From Brachypodium distachyon (taxonomy: Eukaryota; Streptophyta; Magnoliopsida; Poales; Poaceae), in the NCBI RefSeq assembly GCF_000005505.3, contig NC_016133.3, positions 53,471,237-53,535,236 of the forward strand: DNA of 64,000 nucleotides, read 5' to 3'. Positions 37,533-50,900 of the stretch are shown here, piece by piece. Each line of letters starts with the position of its first letter. The stretch's first letter is position 1. The position numbers and the translations under genes were made by a program. The notes beneath the pieces are model-generated. The model was not told the DNA's origin. It saw nothing but the letters and a program-made list of their open reading frames with translations, and searched no databases.

Positions 37533-38695
37533 GGATGTGTTTGGTTGCCAGTCTGGGTGGGTTCGGGCGGCCCCGCACACGTAACATTGTGTTTGGTTTG
37601 GCCTGAGCTGAGTGGCCCACACGGAAAATCAACCCCGAAAAATTGATCCTGCTCCCTTGCCAAAATTGGCGGAAACGTGCCCCGCGAGCCCGTGCCCGTT
37701 CGCTCGCATCCTAACACCCTCCTCCCCCCCCCACACTGCTGATACAAAATACCTCTCCCCTGGCCCCTCTCCCCAACCCTAGGCATATTTCCCCACTCGC
37801 GCCGCTCTCTCCTCCCGAACAGAAGCCATGGCGTCGCTATCTCCTCACGACCCCGAACCCGAGCCGCACGCTCCTTCTGCTCCCACTCTCTCCTCTCGCT
37901 CTGTTGAAGGCCACCAGCGGCGGCGGTGACGCAAGGCGACCTCACGACACGGGGTAAGCTCCTCATCTCCATTCTTGATATGTTTCTGTTCTCGATCCGT
38001 TTTCTTGGCCTTTCTTGATCTGTTTTTTTGCTGCGTTCTTGAATTGCTATGCAGAGGAAGGGACGGATCTGCTTATTTTTTGGCTATCTATGACATCCTA
38101 ATGTCTCTTCGGTTCTTGGACTTCTTGCAAGGTAAATATTTCGATCCGGTTCTATTTTTCCTCCTTTATATGTTTCTTGATGTTCTTGGCTGTAGATGTT
38201 ATATGTTCCTCGCTGCTATGCTCTTGGCAAGGTAGCTGAAATATACCCTCTTGTGTACATGTAGTCACTATGTGCTCACAGTAGCAGCAACGTCTTGATG
38301 ATAATTAGTGTTGATTTTTGTAGTAGTGCCAGACTTGGTGATAATTGAGGTGTCAATGTTCGAATATCCTGTTTTGGACGGTGAAGAAGTTTGTGAAATA
38401 CTCAAAGCGTAATATGTTGTAGCGAGAAATTGACATCAAATATTTGTGTTGTATCATGGTTTCATTAAGTCTAGCTTCGATGATGTGTTATGGTGTGCGC
38501 AGTTGGTATCCTTCTGTTATGCAACTATGACGCGGTAATCTCACCGGTGTGACTAAGAGGTTACCAGATCGTGTTTGCAAAATCATACATCAGCAACCAA
38601 GTCGAGCAGCCCCACTCATTCAACCAAACACCTGATCGGGCCACCACACGGCTTAAAAATGAGCCGCCCTCCGAGCCGAGCAACCAAACACATCC
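37533..38695. mobile_element. TIR-bounded element of about 1.16 kb with gene-like interior
   Basis: The first 16 bp, GGATGTGTTTGGTTGC, are exactly mirrored by the last 16 bp (38680-38695). Such termini resemble Tourist/PIF-Harbinger elements, but the flanks (CAA and TAA) do not give a clean 3-bp duplication. Inside, 37800-37960 is a CT-rich, GC-rich segment containing ATGGCGTCGC and then GGGGTAAGCTCCT, which resembles a 5' leader with an exon and a splice donor, followed by intron-like T-rich DNA. No transposase is visible, so it is non-autonomous. Confidence 0.6.
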
Positions 38696-40764
38696 TAAAG
38701 TGCTACAAGGTGGGCCATAGGAGGAATACCACCACTATTCCTATTCATGATGTGAGTTTTAGATTAAAAATTTCGATTAACTCGCAAGCTCATGATTTTG
38801 GAGGCTTGAGCCTGAGGTTCTCTGCCTGAGCCAGGGACCTCACGAGGACAACAACCAATCGAGATGCAGGCAACTTTCAGGTAGGCATTTGGCCAAGCAC
38901 CATAACACCAGCGCATGAAACCAAACAGCCCCTAAAGTCACGAGATAGAAAAATAAGAGAATTTGCGCCGGCCTAAAACTTCGCCCTCACAATAGATTTG
39001 ACTGATTTTTCTTGCAGCTTACCATCACAAAAAAAACGCAAATCTGGCTTTTATGTCGAATGATTCAAACTTTTGCTATATCAACAAATACACACACTAT
39101 TGCAGATAAACGCCGATGCGTATTCAGTGATCATGAAATAATGATCAATATGAATATATGGTCCAAATACAAGAACCATTTATGTATGTTAGTACCGTTT
39201 CTTAGACAACCGACTACTCTTTCGACACGCAAAATACACACATAAATTTTTTTAGTATAGACATCCAAGATGCCAATACCGAAGGAACGAAAACATTGCC
39301 ATGCAATGATTATTAACGGAAAATCATGCTAGCAACGGCATGACAACATACTGCTCTTACTTGGCTAACTCGGAACCACAACATCACACAACACATGTAG
39401 AAATTTGGGCAATGAGACAACGACTTCCAAGAACGTAACAACACAAAGTGTATGACAACATTGTCACCAGACACAATATCAAAACATAAATTTCACCTCA
39501 TCGGTCTTTCCCCACGCATAAAGACAATATTACCAAAACATTTAGAACTCCCAAACAACACCTAGAAAAGAAAAAAGAGAGATGCCATACTAGTTTTGTT
39601 GTTGCCACACTAAAGACAGTAAAACTGGACAGCCTTCAAGCATTCTGCCATCCGCCAGGCTAGCTAGGGATGTAAATGGGATTCAACTTAAGTCTCACTT
39701 CTAGTTCATTAGGAATTGTTACTTCAAAATCTTAGCTAAACAATTAAACTAAAAAAAAATTGAACTATAAGTGGGATACTGGTGGGATCCCACTTGACAC
39801 CCTAACGCTTACCGTCTGATCCTACTAACGAGTGTTTTCCATCATTTGATTTTGTCCTTGGTGCGGCTGTTCCGCCAGAAAAATCCCATGTCTTTGGTTA
39901 GTGGCCGTTTTTTCGTGGCCCATATGCGAGACACCGGATCGCCTCCCGTGTTCTATTCTCTCTCGACTGTAGGTTCTCGCCTGATGCACAAAAAACAGGA
40001 TCGCTCAACCAAACCAATAAATACTAGATCACTTCTGACGGCCATGTCGATGGCCACGAGAACTGAATCGGTGGCGCTGACAGTGTCAGATTAGTGAAGT
40101 AAAGCTACGAAGGGATTTCACCCGCCACGGTAAAATGTGGCAACCAATCTCATTTCTAGGGAGCCGCCGAGCCAACAACAACACCATACGATCATCAACG
40201 GGGGCACCTGCCAAGGTACCGAGCCATCAACTTATTCATACATTTAACATGACAAGAGTGTGGCAAGGGCCGTGCACTGCGAGGCCAAAGTCGGTATTAT
40301 CACTCTCTAAAACCGTCAGGTAAGGTGCTGATAGATGGCTGCCATGCCACAACGACGACCGGTAAGAACCCCGCCCCACGATCCCCACAAGGCCTGGTCC
40401 AGTGACGGACGGACTGTCGCACTGAGGTTGGCGGCTAATTTTAGGCTCACTATGCCTGCATAAGAATATTGCAAATGAAAGTTGGTTAGTAAATTTGTTT
40501 GCCATGGTCTAAACATACATGAATGCTCTCTGCAATTCGTCTCGCAAAATATTTTCCGATAAATTCACAGGCATAGCAGCGGAACAAGATATTAGGAAAT
40601 TGTAACGACAAAGGCCTGGCCGTCCAATTGGGAGATAATACTGGACCCTGTGTGGAGATACCGGGCCTTACTATCCAGGACTCCCACATGTGGCCCAACT
40701 CAGGACATCGATTCCGCCTAATGCTCGTCCAGTCGGCCTGAGCGGTTAATCCGGTGAAGTAACA
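38696..40764. other. Intergenic, nothing supported
   Basis: A second Tourist-like end (GAAACCAAACAGCCCC followed by TAA) lies near 38919-38937 without a convincing partner. The rest is AT-rich (38940-39850), then mixed. Frames at 40236-40914 have no recognisable content. Confidence 0.5.
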
Positions 40765-41920
40765 TTGGGTCGGGGAGTTTTTATTTCCTTTTTCCTTTTT
40801 TACCTGTGGCCCTGTGGGTATCGCGCACGCCGCCCACCTCCCCACATCTCCCTCACGTCGCAAACCCTTCGTCGCCACCACCGTCGCGTGTTCCTCCTCT
40901 CGCGTCCACCGCACCGCCGCCCCCTAGTCTGGTCGGCGCCGCCGAGGTCTCCTCCCCACTGCGGACCCTGCGACTTACGCCCTCCCTTACTTGCCCGCGG
41001 CATCCTCCTCCGACGTCGTCGCGGGCCTGGTGCTCCTGCCTCCGACGCCCTACCGCCGTCGCCACCACCGCCGATGCCACTGCGGCGGCTCGTGGAGAAG
41101 GGTAATTCGCTCTCCCGTATCCCCTTTGCCTCAAGGATCGGCTCCATTCCGCTTATTTTGGGATTTGAATCGTTCGGCGCCCAAATACGTGTCGGAATCT
41201 TAAAACTACATCGCGGAAACTCCTCAGGGATCCTGATACTTTTCGACTGGATCCTATGGCTTGCGTAAATTCATAGGGTATTTTCGTTCTACCATGGAAG
41301 TTTTTTTTCCTACGCATTGAAACGGGCCATTAGGGTTTTGATGACAGATAATTGATGGTACTGATTTCTGCACACCAATGCCCACCCCTTGGTGCAGTAT
41401 TGTACGTTTAACCAACCCCGTACAATTTTCATGTGTTTTTGCTGTAGCTATTTCGTAAAAATCATGTAACTGGGATGTGCTAATATGATTGATGTAAACT
41501 TGATTTCTTCCGTTCTCAAAATTTTGCTTGATTGTGTACTCATGTTTTTTGTCCAAAGGTACTTTCTGTGTCTTGGTGTCAGTCTCAGTGTCTTTGCGGT
41601 TAAGATTTTTTTGATATGTATTATGTACTGACAGCAGCTGCATAACAACTCAGGTTGTAATTAGCTGATCGTATGCTTATTTATATTTAAACTGTAGCTC
41701 TGTTATATATCGAAGTATGCTTCGTTTTGTTTTTCGTACCTTGTGCTTGTTTTCATCTAAAATATTATACACACTCCTAAACAGCAGCTTTGTTTCTAGG
41801 TGTTGAGTTGAATTAGTTCCAAGAGTTTATGGACTTAAAGCCAATAGAGGAGTCCTGCACTGCTTTTAGAAGTCCTGCTTTATTTCATAGTGCATTGGCA
41901 GATCACAATATACCTAAGAA
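40765..41920 (+). promoter_or_regulatory. SUVR5 leader exons and leader intron
   Basis: A CT- and GC-rich leader exon ends at 41101 (GAGAAGG, then GTAATT). An acceptor TTTCTAG ends at 41799, so a leader intron of about 698 bp is likely. The second leader exon runs from 41800 into the coding exon. The transcription start is not determined. Confidence 0.55.
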
Positions 41921-41927
41921 ATGCTGA
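41829..41927 (+). promoter_or_regulatory. Upstream ORF overlapping the SUVR5 start codon
   Basis: ATG at 41829 opens a 32-codon frame (MDLKPIEESCTAFRSPALFH and 12 more residues) whose TGA at 41925-41927 lies inside the start of the main frame, which begins at 41921 (ATGCTGATGG). It is in the +1 frame relative to the main ORF. An overlapping uORF usually lowers translation of the main ORF; this is inference. Confidence 0.6.
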
Positions 41928-44900
41928 TGGATCCTCCTATTATGCAAGCTGATTGCCAATTACAGAATGATGTGGAGAAAATACCATCTATTGCTTACGA
42001 TAAGAAACATAACTTATCACATGATGATTATGGGTGGCAAGGCTCCGATACTCATCTAACAAATGATGTGATTAGTGGTAACCCTGTCGAAGTTAACAAT
42101 TCTTCTCGAACAGGCATAGATGAGAAATTAGATGGTTCCTCTGAAAAGTCATCTGCTTGCGTGGATGGTTTACCTCAGGTTACATTTTCAGTGCCACATA
42201 AAGAAAAGAATGGTGAGGATGCTTACTTCAATGATGCAAGTTTTCAATTGAATGTAAGCACCGAGAGTAATGGCTCCCCAAGCATGGATGTCAACTTCAA
42301 TAAACACCTTTTTAGCAAGGAGGATGTACATAATTCTCAGGAAGAGATGCATGCACCTCCCAGTACAGTTACAGGACTTGAGTTATGCCAGTCCAATGGA
42401 GATGCCTTGCCTTCTGAAGAGAAGAAAATGACAGAAGAACAAGTCCTACAGAGTGTCAATGTTGATGCAGAAAATAAGGAAGTGTGTTCTGACATCGTAA
42501 GCAAGGAAGTTGGATCTGACATAGCAAGTAAGGAAGTCAAGGCTGATATGGTCGAATCTCAAGCAACACAAAAGGACTTGTTGTGCACACTTGAAGGTCT
42601 ATCAGAAATAGCATGCAGCATTGGTGTAGTACGTAAGAAGTCTTCTCAGGAAGAGAAAGACACAACTGTCTCACCTAAAAACGACATGGAACCGCTTGTC
42701 CATGACAACAGTTGTAATGGTAATACTAATGATGTTGGCGGAGAGATGGATACAGGAAATACTGGAGAAGAAGATCATGCTGTTGCACTTTGGGTAAAGG
42801 TATGCTTTGTTTATTTCGAACACATGGTGGTGGCTTTGAACGGTGGCTTTGAACTATATATTTGTGAATTAATTTGTTTAGAGCTCTACTTAAATTTCTG
42901 TCATCTTCAGTTTTGTATTTTGAGGTAGAGGTGTCTTTTAAGTTGCAGCTCCTATAGATAAAGTATGTTTTTTATTTACTCAAGCAACTAATGAGTACCC
43001 CATGTGTGGAGCTCATAAGGTTTTTAGTTTATCTAGGAATTTCTGTTATATGTTTAGTAGCAACCTGTACTTAGGAGAGGATTTTGCATCAACTCCTTGA
43101 AGCTTCAGAAACTTGTACTTTTCTGAATACAGTTCCATTTGTTCCACGTTTAGCTGAAATGTCAGTGGGTAGCATAGTATCTACACCATGCTAAAATGTT
43201 ACTACAAGGTTGTTTGTAGTTAGACTCACAAAAAATAACATAGATGTAGGCATGAAGTTTGGAATATCTAGCCATGATGAAGCTTCGAAGAGTGCTTTTT
43301 TAAACAAAATTGTGCTAATATACTTTCATGAATAAGATTCCTCATCTTGAAATTTTATATGTCAAGTTGTGAACTTATGAAATGAGAACTAGGATTGGAA
43401 AGTCTGGCTGTTGAATGTATTCTCTAGAGGTCTTGGAGTAGGTATTGATAGTCAACAATAGGGTTTTCGTAACTGAAATAACCATGTTGACTACGTGGGA
43501 ACCTATATGTTGCAATAATATGGCCTCCTGTTACTCATGCAGAAAAATTTGCTTGCAAAATACAACAAGGTGATTTTTTGTTTACTGAGCTACTCAGAAC
43601 ATCAAACGTAGAACTATGTTTCGCCTGTGTCTATGTTCCTATATTTCTACATTTATGCATGCTAATTGCTTTTAGTATCTCCAATGGCTGCACCCTGAAC
43701 TGTCATTACATTCATTTAAAAGCAGTGTAGAGGAAAATGGCAAACAGGGATTCGATGTTGCAGAGTAGACTGTCCTTTGTCTACTCTGAAAGCAAAACCA
43801 ACCATTGACAGGAAGAACTATATTGTCGTTTTCTTCCCACGAACAAAAACTTATTTGTGGGTAGACATGCTACTTGTTCTTCCAATTGATGAAAACCCTG
43901 TGCCACTCGTGAGTGGAAATCATGGCAAATGGCGAAAGGCGGTAAACGACTTGAGTGTTCCTCGACGATTCATCATGCAGAAACTTGCTATCTCAATGCT
44001 AAATTTTAGCGATGAGCTTCACACCGAGGTATGCTCTTTCTTCTTCAGTATTTTTTTTTTATTAATGTACCACCACTATTGGTCTCCATACTGTTTATTT
44101 GTTCAATAGGCCATAATTGAGAATGCTCGAAGGGCTACAGCTTGGAAAGAATTTGCTCAGGAAGCATCATGCTGCAAAGATTACGCTGATCTCGGGAAGA
44201 TGCTTGTCAAACTTCAGAAAGTAAATACAATGCCGCCTGTTAATTTCTCCCAGCAAGTTTGATGTTCTTATAAAATTTTGCAACATATTATTTCTTCAGG
44301 AAAATATTTAAGAATTTTTCTATCAATTTTACTCACGCAACGGGAAGTTTTGTGACTGTTGTATATATATGTAGTAGTTGGTGGTATATTTATCTAGACA
44401 TTATTTGATCGTAAATAACTTATATTTTGTTGTTTCTGGACAAACAACACTCACTGTGTTGTAATGCTATTTCCTTACTTTATCAAGGATGTATCATGAA
44501 ATGTCACTATCGTGGTGCTAGTGTTGCCAAGTTTTGAAAATAGCTCTTCTATGAGTATGAGCTATTACTTTGTGATCTTATACCATTGTTATCTGCTGTG
44601 GGGGTTTTCTCAAGTTCCAAGGATATGCTGGAGGATAATTGTTAGAGAAAGACATGAATATGGGGGAATTGCTCAAAGGTCCAAGGATATGCTGGAGGAT
44701 ACTTGTAAAAAAAGATATCAAAATATGTGTGAATTTCAGTCCGAAAAATATGTGCAAATTGCTCAGAAGGTCCAAAACCAGCTATGACCATATAAGGACG
44801 TAAAAGTAACAGTTTTTTATTACTCCCTCCATCCCATATTAAGTGACTTAAATTTGTCTAAAAATGTACGTATCTATATACTAAAATATGTTTAGATACA

Positions 44901-47900
44901 TATAATATTTCGGCACTTAATATGGGACGGAGGGAGTACATGATTTCAATACATTTTCTATTTATTAATGCTGTAAGAGATTCTAAAAGCACAGCTGAGA
45001 AGGAGTATGTTCATTAGGGCCATCTGTGCGCCATCCAACATTCACTGCTGATGCCACAAATAAGAAAAATGTTTGATCTTCAATAACATTGCAACAGCAT
45101 TTTCCTGGTGTTTCTTGACATTGTTTCACCTTGGTTGTGTAATTTCAGATGATTCTTCCAGACTACCTAAGCTGTCATTGGCTGCAAAACTCTTCCGACT
45201 TGTGGGGCCGAAAGTGTAACATTGCTCATGACGCTGAGACTGTTGAAATCCTTGCTGAGGTAATCTGGATTCTGTTATCCTCTAGGTTGAACTGATTTAT
45301 TGTAGTGTGGTTTAGTTCATAGTATGGAATAAACAGTCACGTTTTTCTATTTGACTAAGTTGCGTGCTTACAAAATCTCAGGTTACTCGTTTGCTTATCT
45401 CCATTCTGTTTCACCATGAACTTAAATGTTCTAATATGGTTGTACTCGACTAGTTGTATCAACATGGATACGGTGTTAACCTAGTTCTTGAATTACCAAT
45501 TCTACATATTTGATAAGCTCTTAAGTTCCCTGCACAAGTGGCATATATCTAGATTGTGGAGTCTCATAAATAATTCTTTGATCTTTCCATGGTATGCACT
45601 AGCTAACTGAGTTCTACTTTCACAATACAGGCTGCCGTTGGCTTATAGCCTTGTAGTAAGACTTGCCACCTAGTATTCACCTGAAACATTTTGTTGGTAT
45701 CAATAGGACGGCTATATGGGCTTCTAGCGAACTTATGTTTCCATCTAACGTTTTCAAATGAGCAAATCCAATTAAGGCGCCACCTGATGACGGGAGAGGG
45801 ATCCCCTGACGCAAAGTCAGTGACTTTACAGTGGTCCCACCTGTCAGTGAAGGGGCTGTGGGTGATCAAGCCTCTAATCCCTAACCTCCCCCCCCCCCCC
45901 CCCCCCAACGACAGGAGAAATAGTGTCTAGCTAATGGTAAATTGTGCGATGAGTTTAACCAGAGGTTTCCATGAACATCTCACCTCGTTAGATTATGGAT
46001 GAGATGGTGGTATTTGGCTCAGATGAAATTATCTTTTTATGTTATTTGTGTTCCACTTTCCTGTCTATATACATATTACCCTATACGTGTTATATTTAAG
46101 ATGGTAAACCCAGTAGGAAATATTCTCTCGTTTAAGTACATTTTTAAAGGACTAATTATTTTTCATTTAAATGGTGTAGCTTAGGATTTACTTATCACCT
46201 CCTGTGTTTCACTGCAGTATTTGCTATCATCCCACCATGTGCACAGACCAAAGGAAACACTAAATGAGAAAATATAGTAGGTTTTTGGTCAATGTATGAT
46301 ATTTTTGTCTTAATGAGACTAAGCTCAAGAGAGAAAGTAAACCAAGAATAAATATTTCTTTGATTGATTGACCATCTAAGGTGTGACTTACAGATGGTTA
46401 ACCCCTAACTATACAAGCTAATCTTAACTGCTTGACTAGAGTTCCTAGCTAGTGTGACATTTTCCACTAATTGGATTAGGATATCATCCCTTATTTGGTG
46501 GGCGGAGGCTTGCTGGCCCTTTATCCTGACCGCAACATGAACCCCCCGCGACGCTCCTGCCGTGGGAGGAGATGCCCCACTGTATATCTCCGACTGAGCT
46601 TTCTGCCCTGACATCGTCACCACTGTATGTCTCCTCGTCCATTGCGTCTGCTGTGCCCCTTTGACGACATTTGTCATGGCTGCCACTGGCGCGGCTTGTT
46701 GCAGTCCTGCGATCTCAATCACTTTGTCGATTAGCTTTGCCGTTGCAACCAGGGACCATGCTGCCTCTTTTTGTTCCCCAATGTCGTTAATTGCACATTG
46801 TCACTCATCGATCGCTAGGGGCTTTTCTGTTAGCGCAGTGAGTGCAGCTCTTCTGAGCTGCACTTGTTCTTGTTGAAAAGTAGCGCGGCACGGATCAGAT
46901 GAGACTAGGCTCAAGAGAGAAACTAAAATTGATGTACTTCTTTGATTGATGATATAATTTATCATTGTGGGTGCAGCTCATCTCTTTATATAGATATGAT
47001 TAGCCCCTAACTATAAGGAGATAATTAACTAGATGGATATGATCCCTTATTTGGTGTAGAGCTGGCTAGCCCCCTATCCTTATCGCTAACAAAATGCATT
47101 CCCCACTCTTTTTAAAATTAAGTAGATCACCGGTTCCCAAAGAGTGAATCATTAGAAAAGAACAGAAACATGTTAAATTTCGTGATGTAACTTGAGCTTT
47201 GTGTGGCATCAAGCTGTCAACGATGCCATTCGTGATATGATGTTATGATACGGAGTATTAAACTCTCTTACATCGAACTCTATGTCTCGGTTGTTGCTTC
47301 CCTGATGAAATTGCCAATGAAGTGCAAGTCTTCTGGCGGTACTTATATCGATTATTTCCTTTGTTACATTCACAATATCGTACTATTTCTTAAGCTGGTT
47401 AAAACCCGGACAACCTTGTTAATTCTTGCCATTTTAACACAGGAACTTAAGCAATCTGTTTTGTGGGACAAGATTGATGAATTGTGGAATGCACCAATGC
47501 AGCCTGAATTAGTACCCGAGTGGAAAACATGGAAACAAGAAGTCATGAAACAGTTCTTTTCATCACATGCTGTAGGTAACACTGGCAACACTGAACAAAG
47601 CAATAACTATGATGATCCAGGTATGGATCATCAAGCTCGCAGAAAGCGTCCCAAACTTGAAGTACGCAGAGGAGAAACACATTTTTCTCACCTGGATGAT
47701 GCTGGCTGCAGCACTCTAAACGAGGATCCAAACTGTAATAACCTCTCTAGTAAACCTACTACGCATGAAAATGCAGAAGCATTAAAATCAAGTGATCAGA
47801 ATAACACCGTCTCCTTCCTCAGTAATTCTGTGGTCCATGAGATTGCAGAATCAGGCAGTGTCAACCCAGCTGTGCAGAGTGCCAGACATGAGTTTGATTC

Positions 47901-50900
47901 CTCAAAGAATTCTAGGCAGTGTTCTGCCTACATAGAAGCAAAGGGAAGACAGTGTGGCAGGTGGGCAAATGATGGTGATATCTACTGTTGTGTGCATCAG
48001 AGCATGCATTTTGTTGACCCTTCTTCTAGGGAGGACAAGGCACTTACTAGTGATACTGCAGTGTGCAGTGGTATGACTAATCAGGGTAGACAATGCAAGC
48101 ATCGAGCCCAGCATGGTTCTACTTTCTGTAAAAAGCACCGATCCCAGACAAACCTGGATATAATGAGCTCTGATAATTTATTCAGTTCATCTGAGGGTCT
48201 CCATAAGAGGGAAGAGTCTCCAAATAAAGGGATGGAAAAGAATTGCAACTCAAATGCAATATCTATCGTGGGCTCAGAAAGGGCCAGCAGTTCCCAAGTT
48301 TCTGTTCAAGTTAATTTGGTCCCGACCGTGGCTGCAGATATTTCAGGTGATAAAACTCGTGGATTGGAGAACACTGACCTGTTCAACCCCATGTCAACTT
48401 CCATGGAAAAAGCTAATTTAGATAGCCATCTTTGCGTTGGAATTCTTTCTCATGACAATATTGTTGAATGTCAGGATTATGCTAAGCGACACACTCTTTA
48501 CTGTGAGAAGCACCTTCCAAAGTTCCTTAAACGTGCCAGGAACGGAAAGAGCCGACTCATCTCTAAAGATGTCTTTATCAGTCTGTTGAAGGGTTGCACA
48601 TCAAGGAAAGAAAAAATATGTTTACATCGTGCATGTGAGTTTCTTTATTGGTTCTTGAGGAACAACTTTTCTCGTCAACATTCTGGTCTTGGTAGTGACT
48701 ATATGCCTCAGATAGTGGCTGAAGTGTCTAAAGATCCTGAGGTTGGAGAATTTTTGTTAAGGTTGATATCTAGCGAAAGAGAAAAACTCACTAGTCTTTG
48801 GGGCTTTGGTGCAAATACATCTAAGCAAATATATTCCAATAACCAAGAGGGATCTATGGTGGTGTTACAAGAAGAGAGAACTAATCCTTCAGCTGATCTG
48901 AAGTGCAAAATGTGTGTTCAGGAGTTCTCTGATGATCAAGATCTTGCGTTACATTGGACAGAAGTTCACAGAAAGGAGGCTCGATGGCTATTCAGAGGGT
49001 ATTCTTGTGCTGTTTGCATGAACCCGTTTACAAACAGAAAATTTCTCGAAGGACATGTGCAGGACAGACATGGTGCTCAATATCTCCAATATTCAATTCT
49101 CTTCCGATGTATGTGGTGTAACAGCAATTTTTTGAACATGGATCTTTTATGGCAGCATATTGTTTCAGATCATGCCCATGAGTTCAGGCTTCTCAATCCT
49201 CCTCAACGATTTAATGGCCAATCTATCCAAAGTACAGAAGGGACAAGTGTCAAGCCCCTTTATGATGACCATAACCTTGGGAATGATGATGGCTCACAGA
49301 AGTTGGTCTGTAGACTGTGTGGGTGGAGATTCGATTTACTGCCAGATCTTGGCCGCCACCATCAAGTTGCTCATATGAACCAAGGTACTGTTGGCCACAT
49401 ACCACCAGGACGTGGGAAGTATCAGCTTAACCGAGGTCGACACTACTATTCTGCCTTCAGGAAAAACTTGCGACCGTCAAGTTCATTAAAGAAGAGGACT
49501 AGTTCTAGAATTGGGAAACATTTTAAGATTTCAAGCTCTGATTTGTCTATGATTACATCACAAATTGTGGAATCTGAAACAGCCAGCCTTGGCAAGTTAC
49601 TGGATTTCCAATGCTCCGATGTGGCACAAACTTTATTTTCTAAGATTCAAAAGACAAGACCCCATCCAAGTAACCATGATATTTTATCTGTGGCCCGTTC
49701 TGTATGCTGCAAGACAAGTCTTCTTGCTGCATTGGAAGTTAAATATGGAACCATGCCCGAGAACATGTTTGTGAAAGCTGCAAAGCTTTGTAGTGACAAT
49801 GGCCACAAAATCAATTGGCATCAAGATGAATTTCTTTGCCCCAATGGTTGTAAATCTGGATATAATTCAAATACCCTGACACCTTTACAGTCTGCTCGAG
49901 TTGAATTTCCCATAGTTCCTTCCGTGACAAATCCACCAGATAGTGATGGGACGTGGGGCATGGAAGAATATCATTATATTCTTGATTCAGAGCACTTCAG
50001 GTGGAAGCTTAAAAATGAGAAGGTTGTTCTTTGCGAGGATGTAAGCTTTGGCAGGGAGAAAGTTCCAATTGTTTGTGCCATTGATGTTGATGCAAAAGGA
50101 TCTATTCATATGAAACCTGAAGAACTGTTGCAGCATTGCAATTATGTGCCATGGCAAAGTTTTAACTACATCACAGCCTGTTTGGTGGATTTTTCAAATG
50201 TTGATTCAGAGGTACTCTTTTGGAAATTACCATCTATAAATACAAACATATTGGTTCTGCCAAGGGGCTTGGTCTTCCTTGCCCTTGGTTCATGTCTATG
50301 TAAATTTTGTTTATATTTGTCAAATTACTTTTCTAATTTAGGATGTATCTGCAGAATTATATGGCTGGCTGTTCATGTTCTCATGGCCACTGCTCTCCTG
50401 GGAAATGTGACCATGTGAATCTCTCTGACAGTGTCTACGAAAACCTGCTGGATATCAATGGTATATCCATGCATGGCAGATTTGCATATGATGAAAACAG
50501 GAAAATCATTTTGCAGGTAATAATTGCTGGTGTTTGACACCTTTTATTTCTAGATTTTTTTACTAGTCTTACTGAAAGAACAAATATTTGCACTAAAATG
50601 ACTAAGCAAGTAAAAAAGAACTCTATTAGTAATTGAATGCTTCTGTAAGTCGGGATTCTTCTCCTGCACTTAGCATACCCATTGATATGGTAGTTACTAT
50701 CACAACATGGGACTTGCAGTTACTATACTACATTGTTTAATGATTCTAAAAGGTTTGTGATGTTGACTATCATCTGATATCATGCCCGTGTATACCTTTT
50801 CAACTTATCATCCATAATGATGGTTGTCAATGTAAGGTTGTCAAAGCAACGTCCTGTGTGTCAATGTAAGGTTTTAGTTGTGTCAAGACTGAAAAGCCTT

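Noticed and set aside
40800..41268. Arg/Pro/Ser-rich frames
   Set aside because: They fall in the GC-rich SUVR5 leader region and look like composition artefacts.
47245..47442. Upstream extension of the large SUVR5 exon frame
   Set aside because: A good acceptor (TTAACACAG) at 47442 restores family sequence ([15 protein letters not shown]); the preceding residues look like intron translation.
50212..50354. Read-through frame after SUVR5 exon 5, and the acceptor at 50340
   Set aside because: A donor at 50212 and the acceptor CTGCAG at 50354 keep the pre-SET cysteines in frame; the nearer TTTAG acceptor would break the frame.
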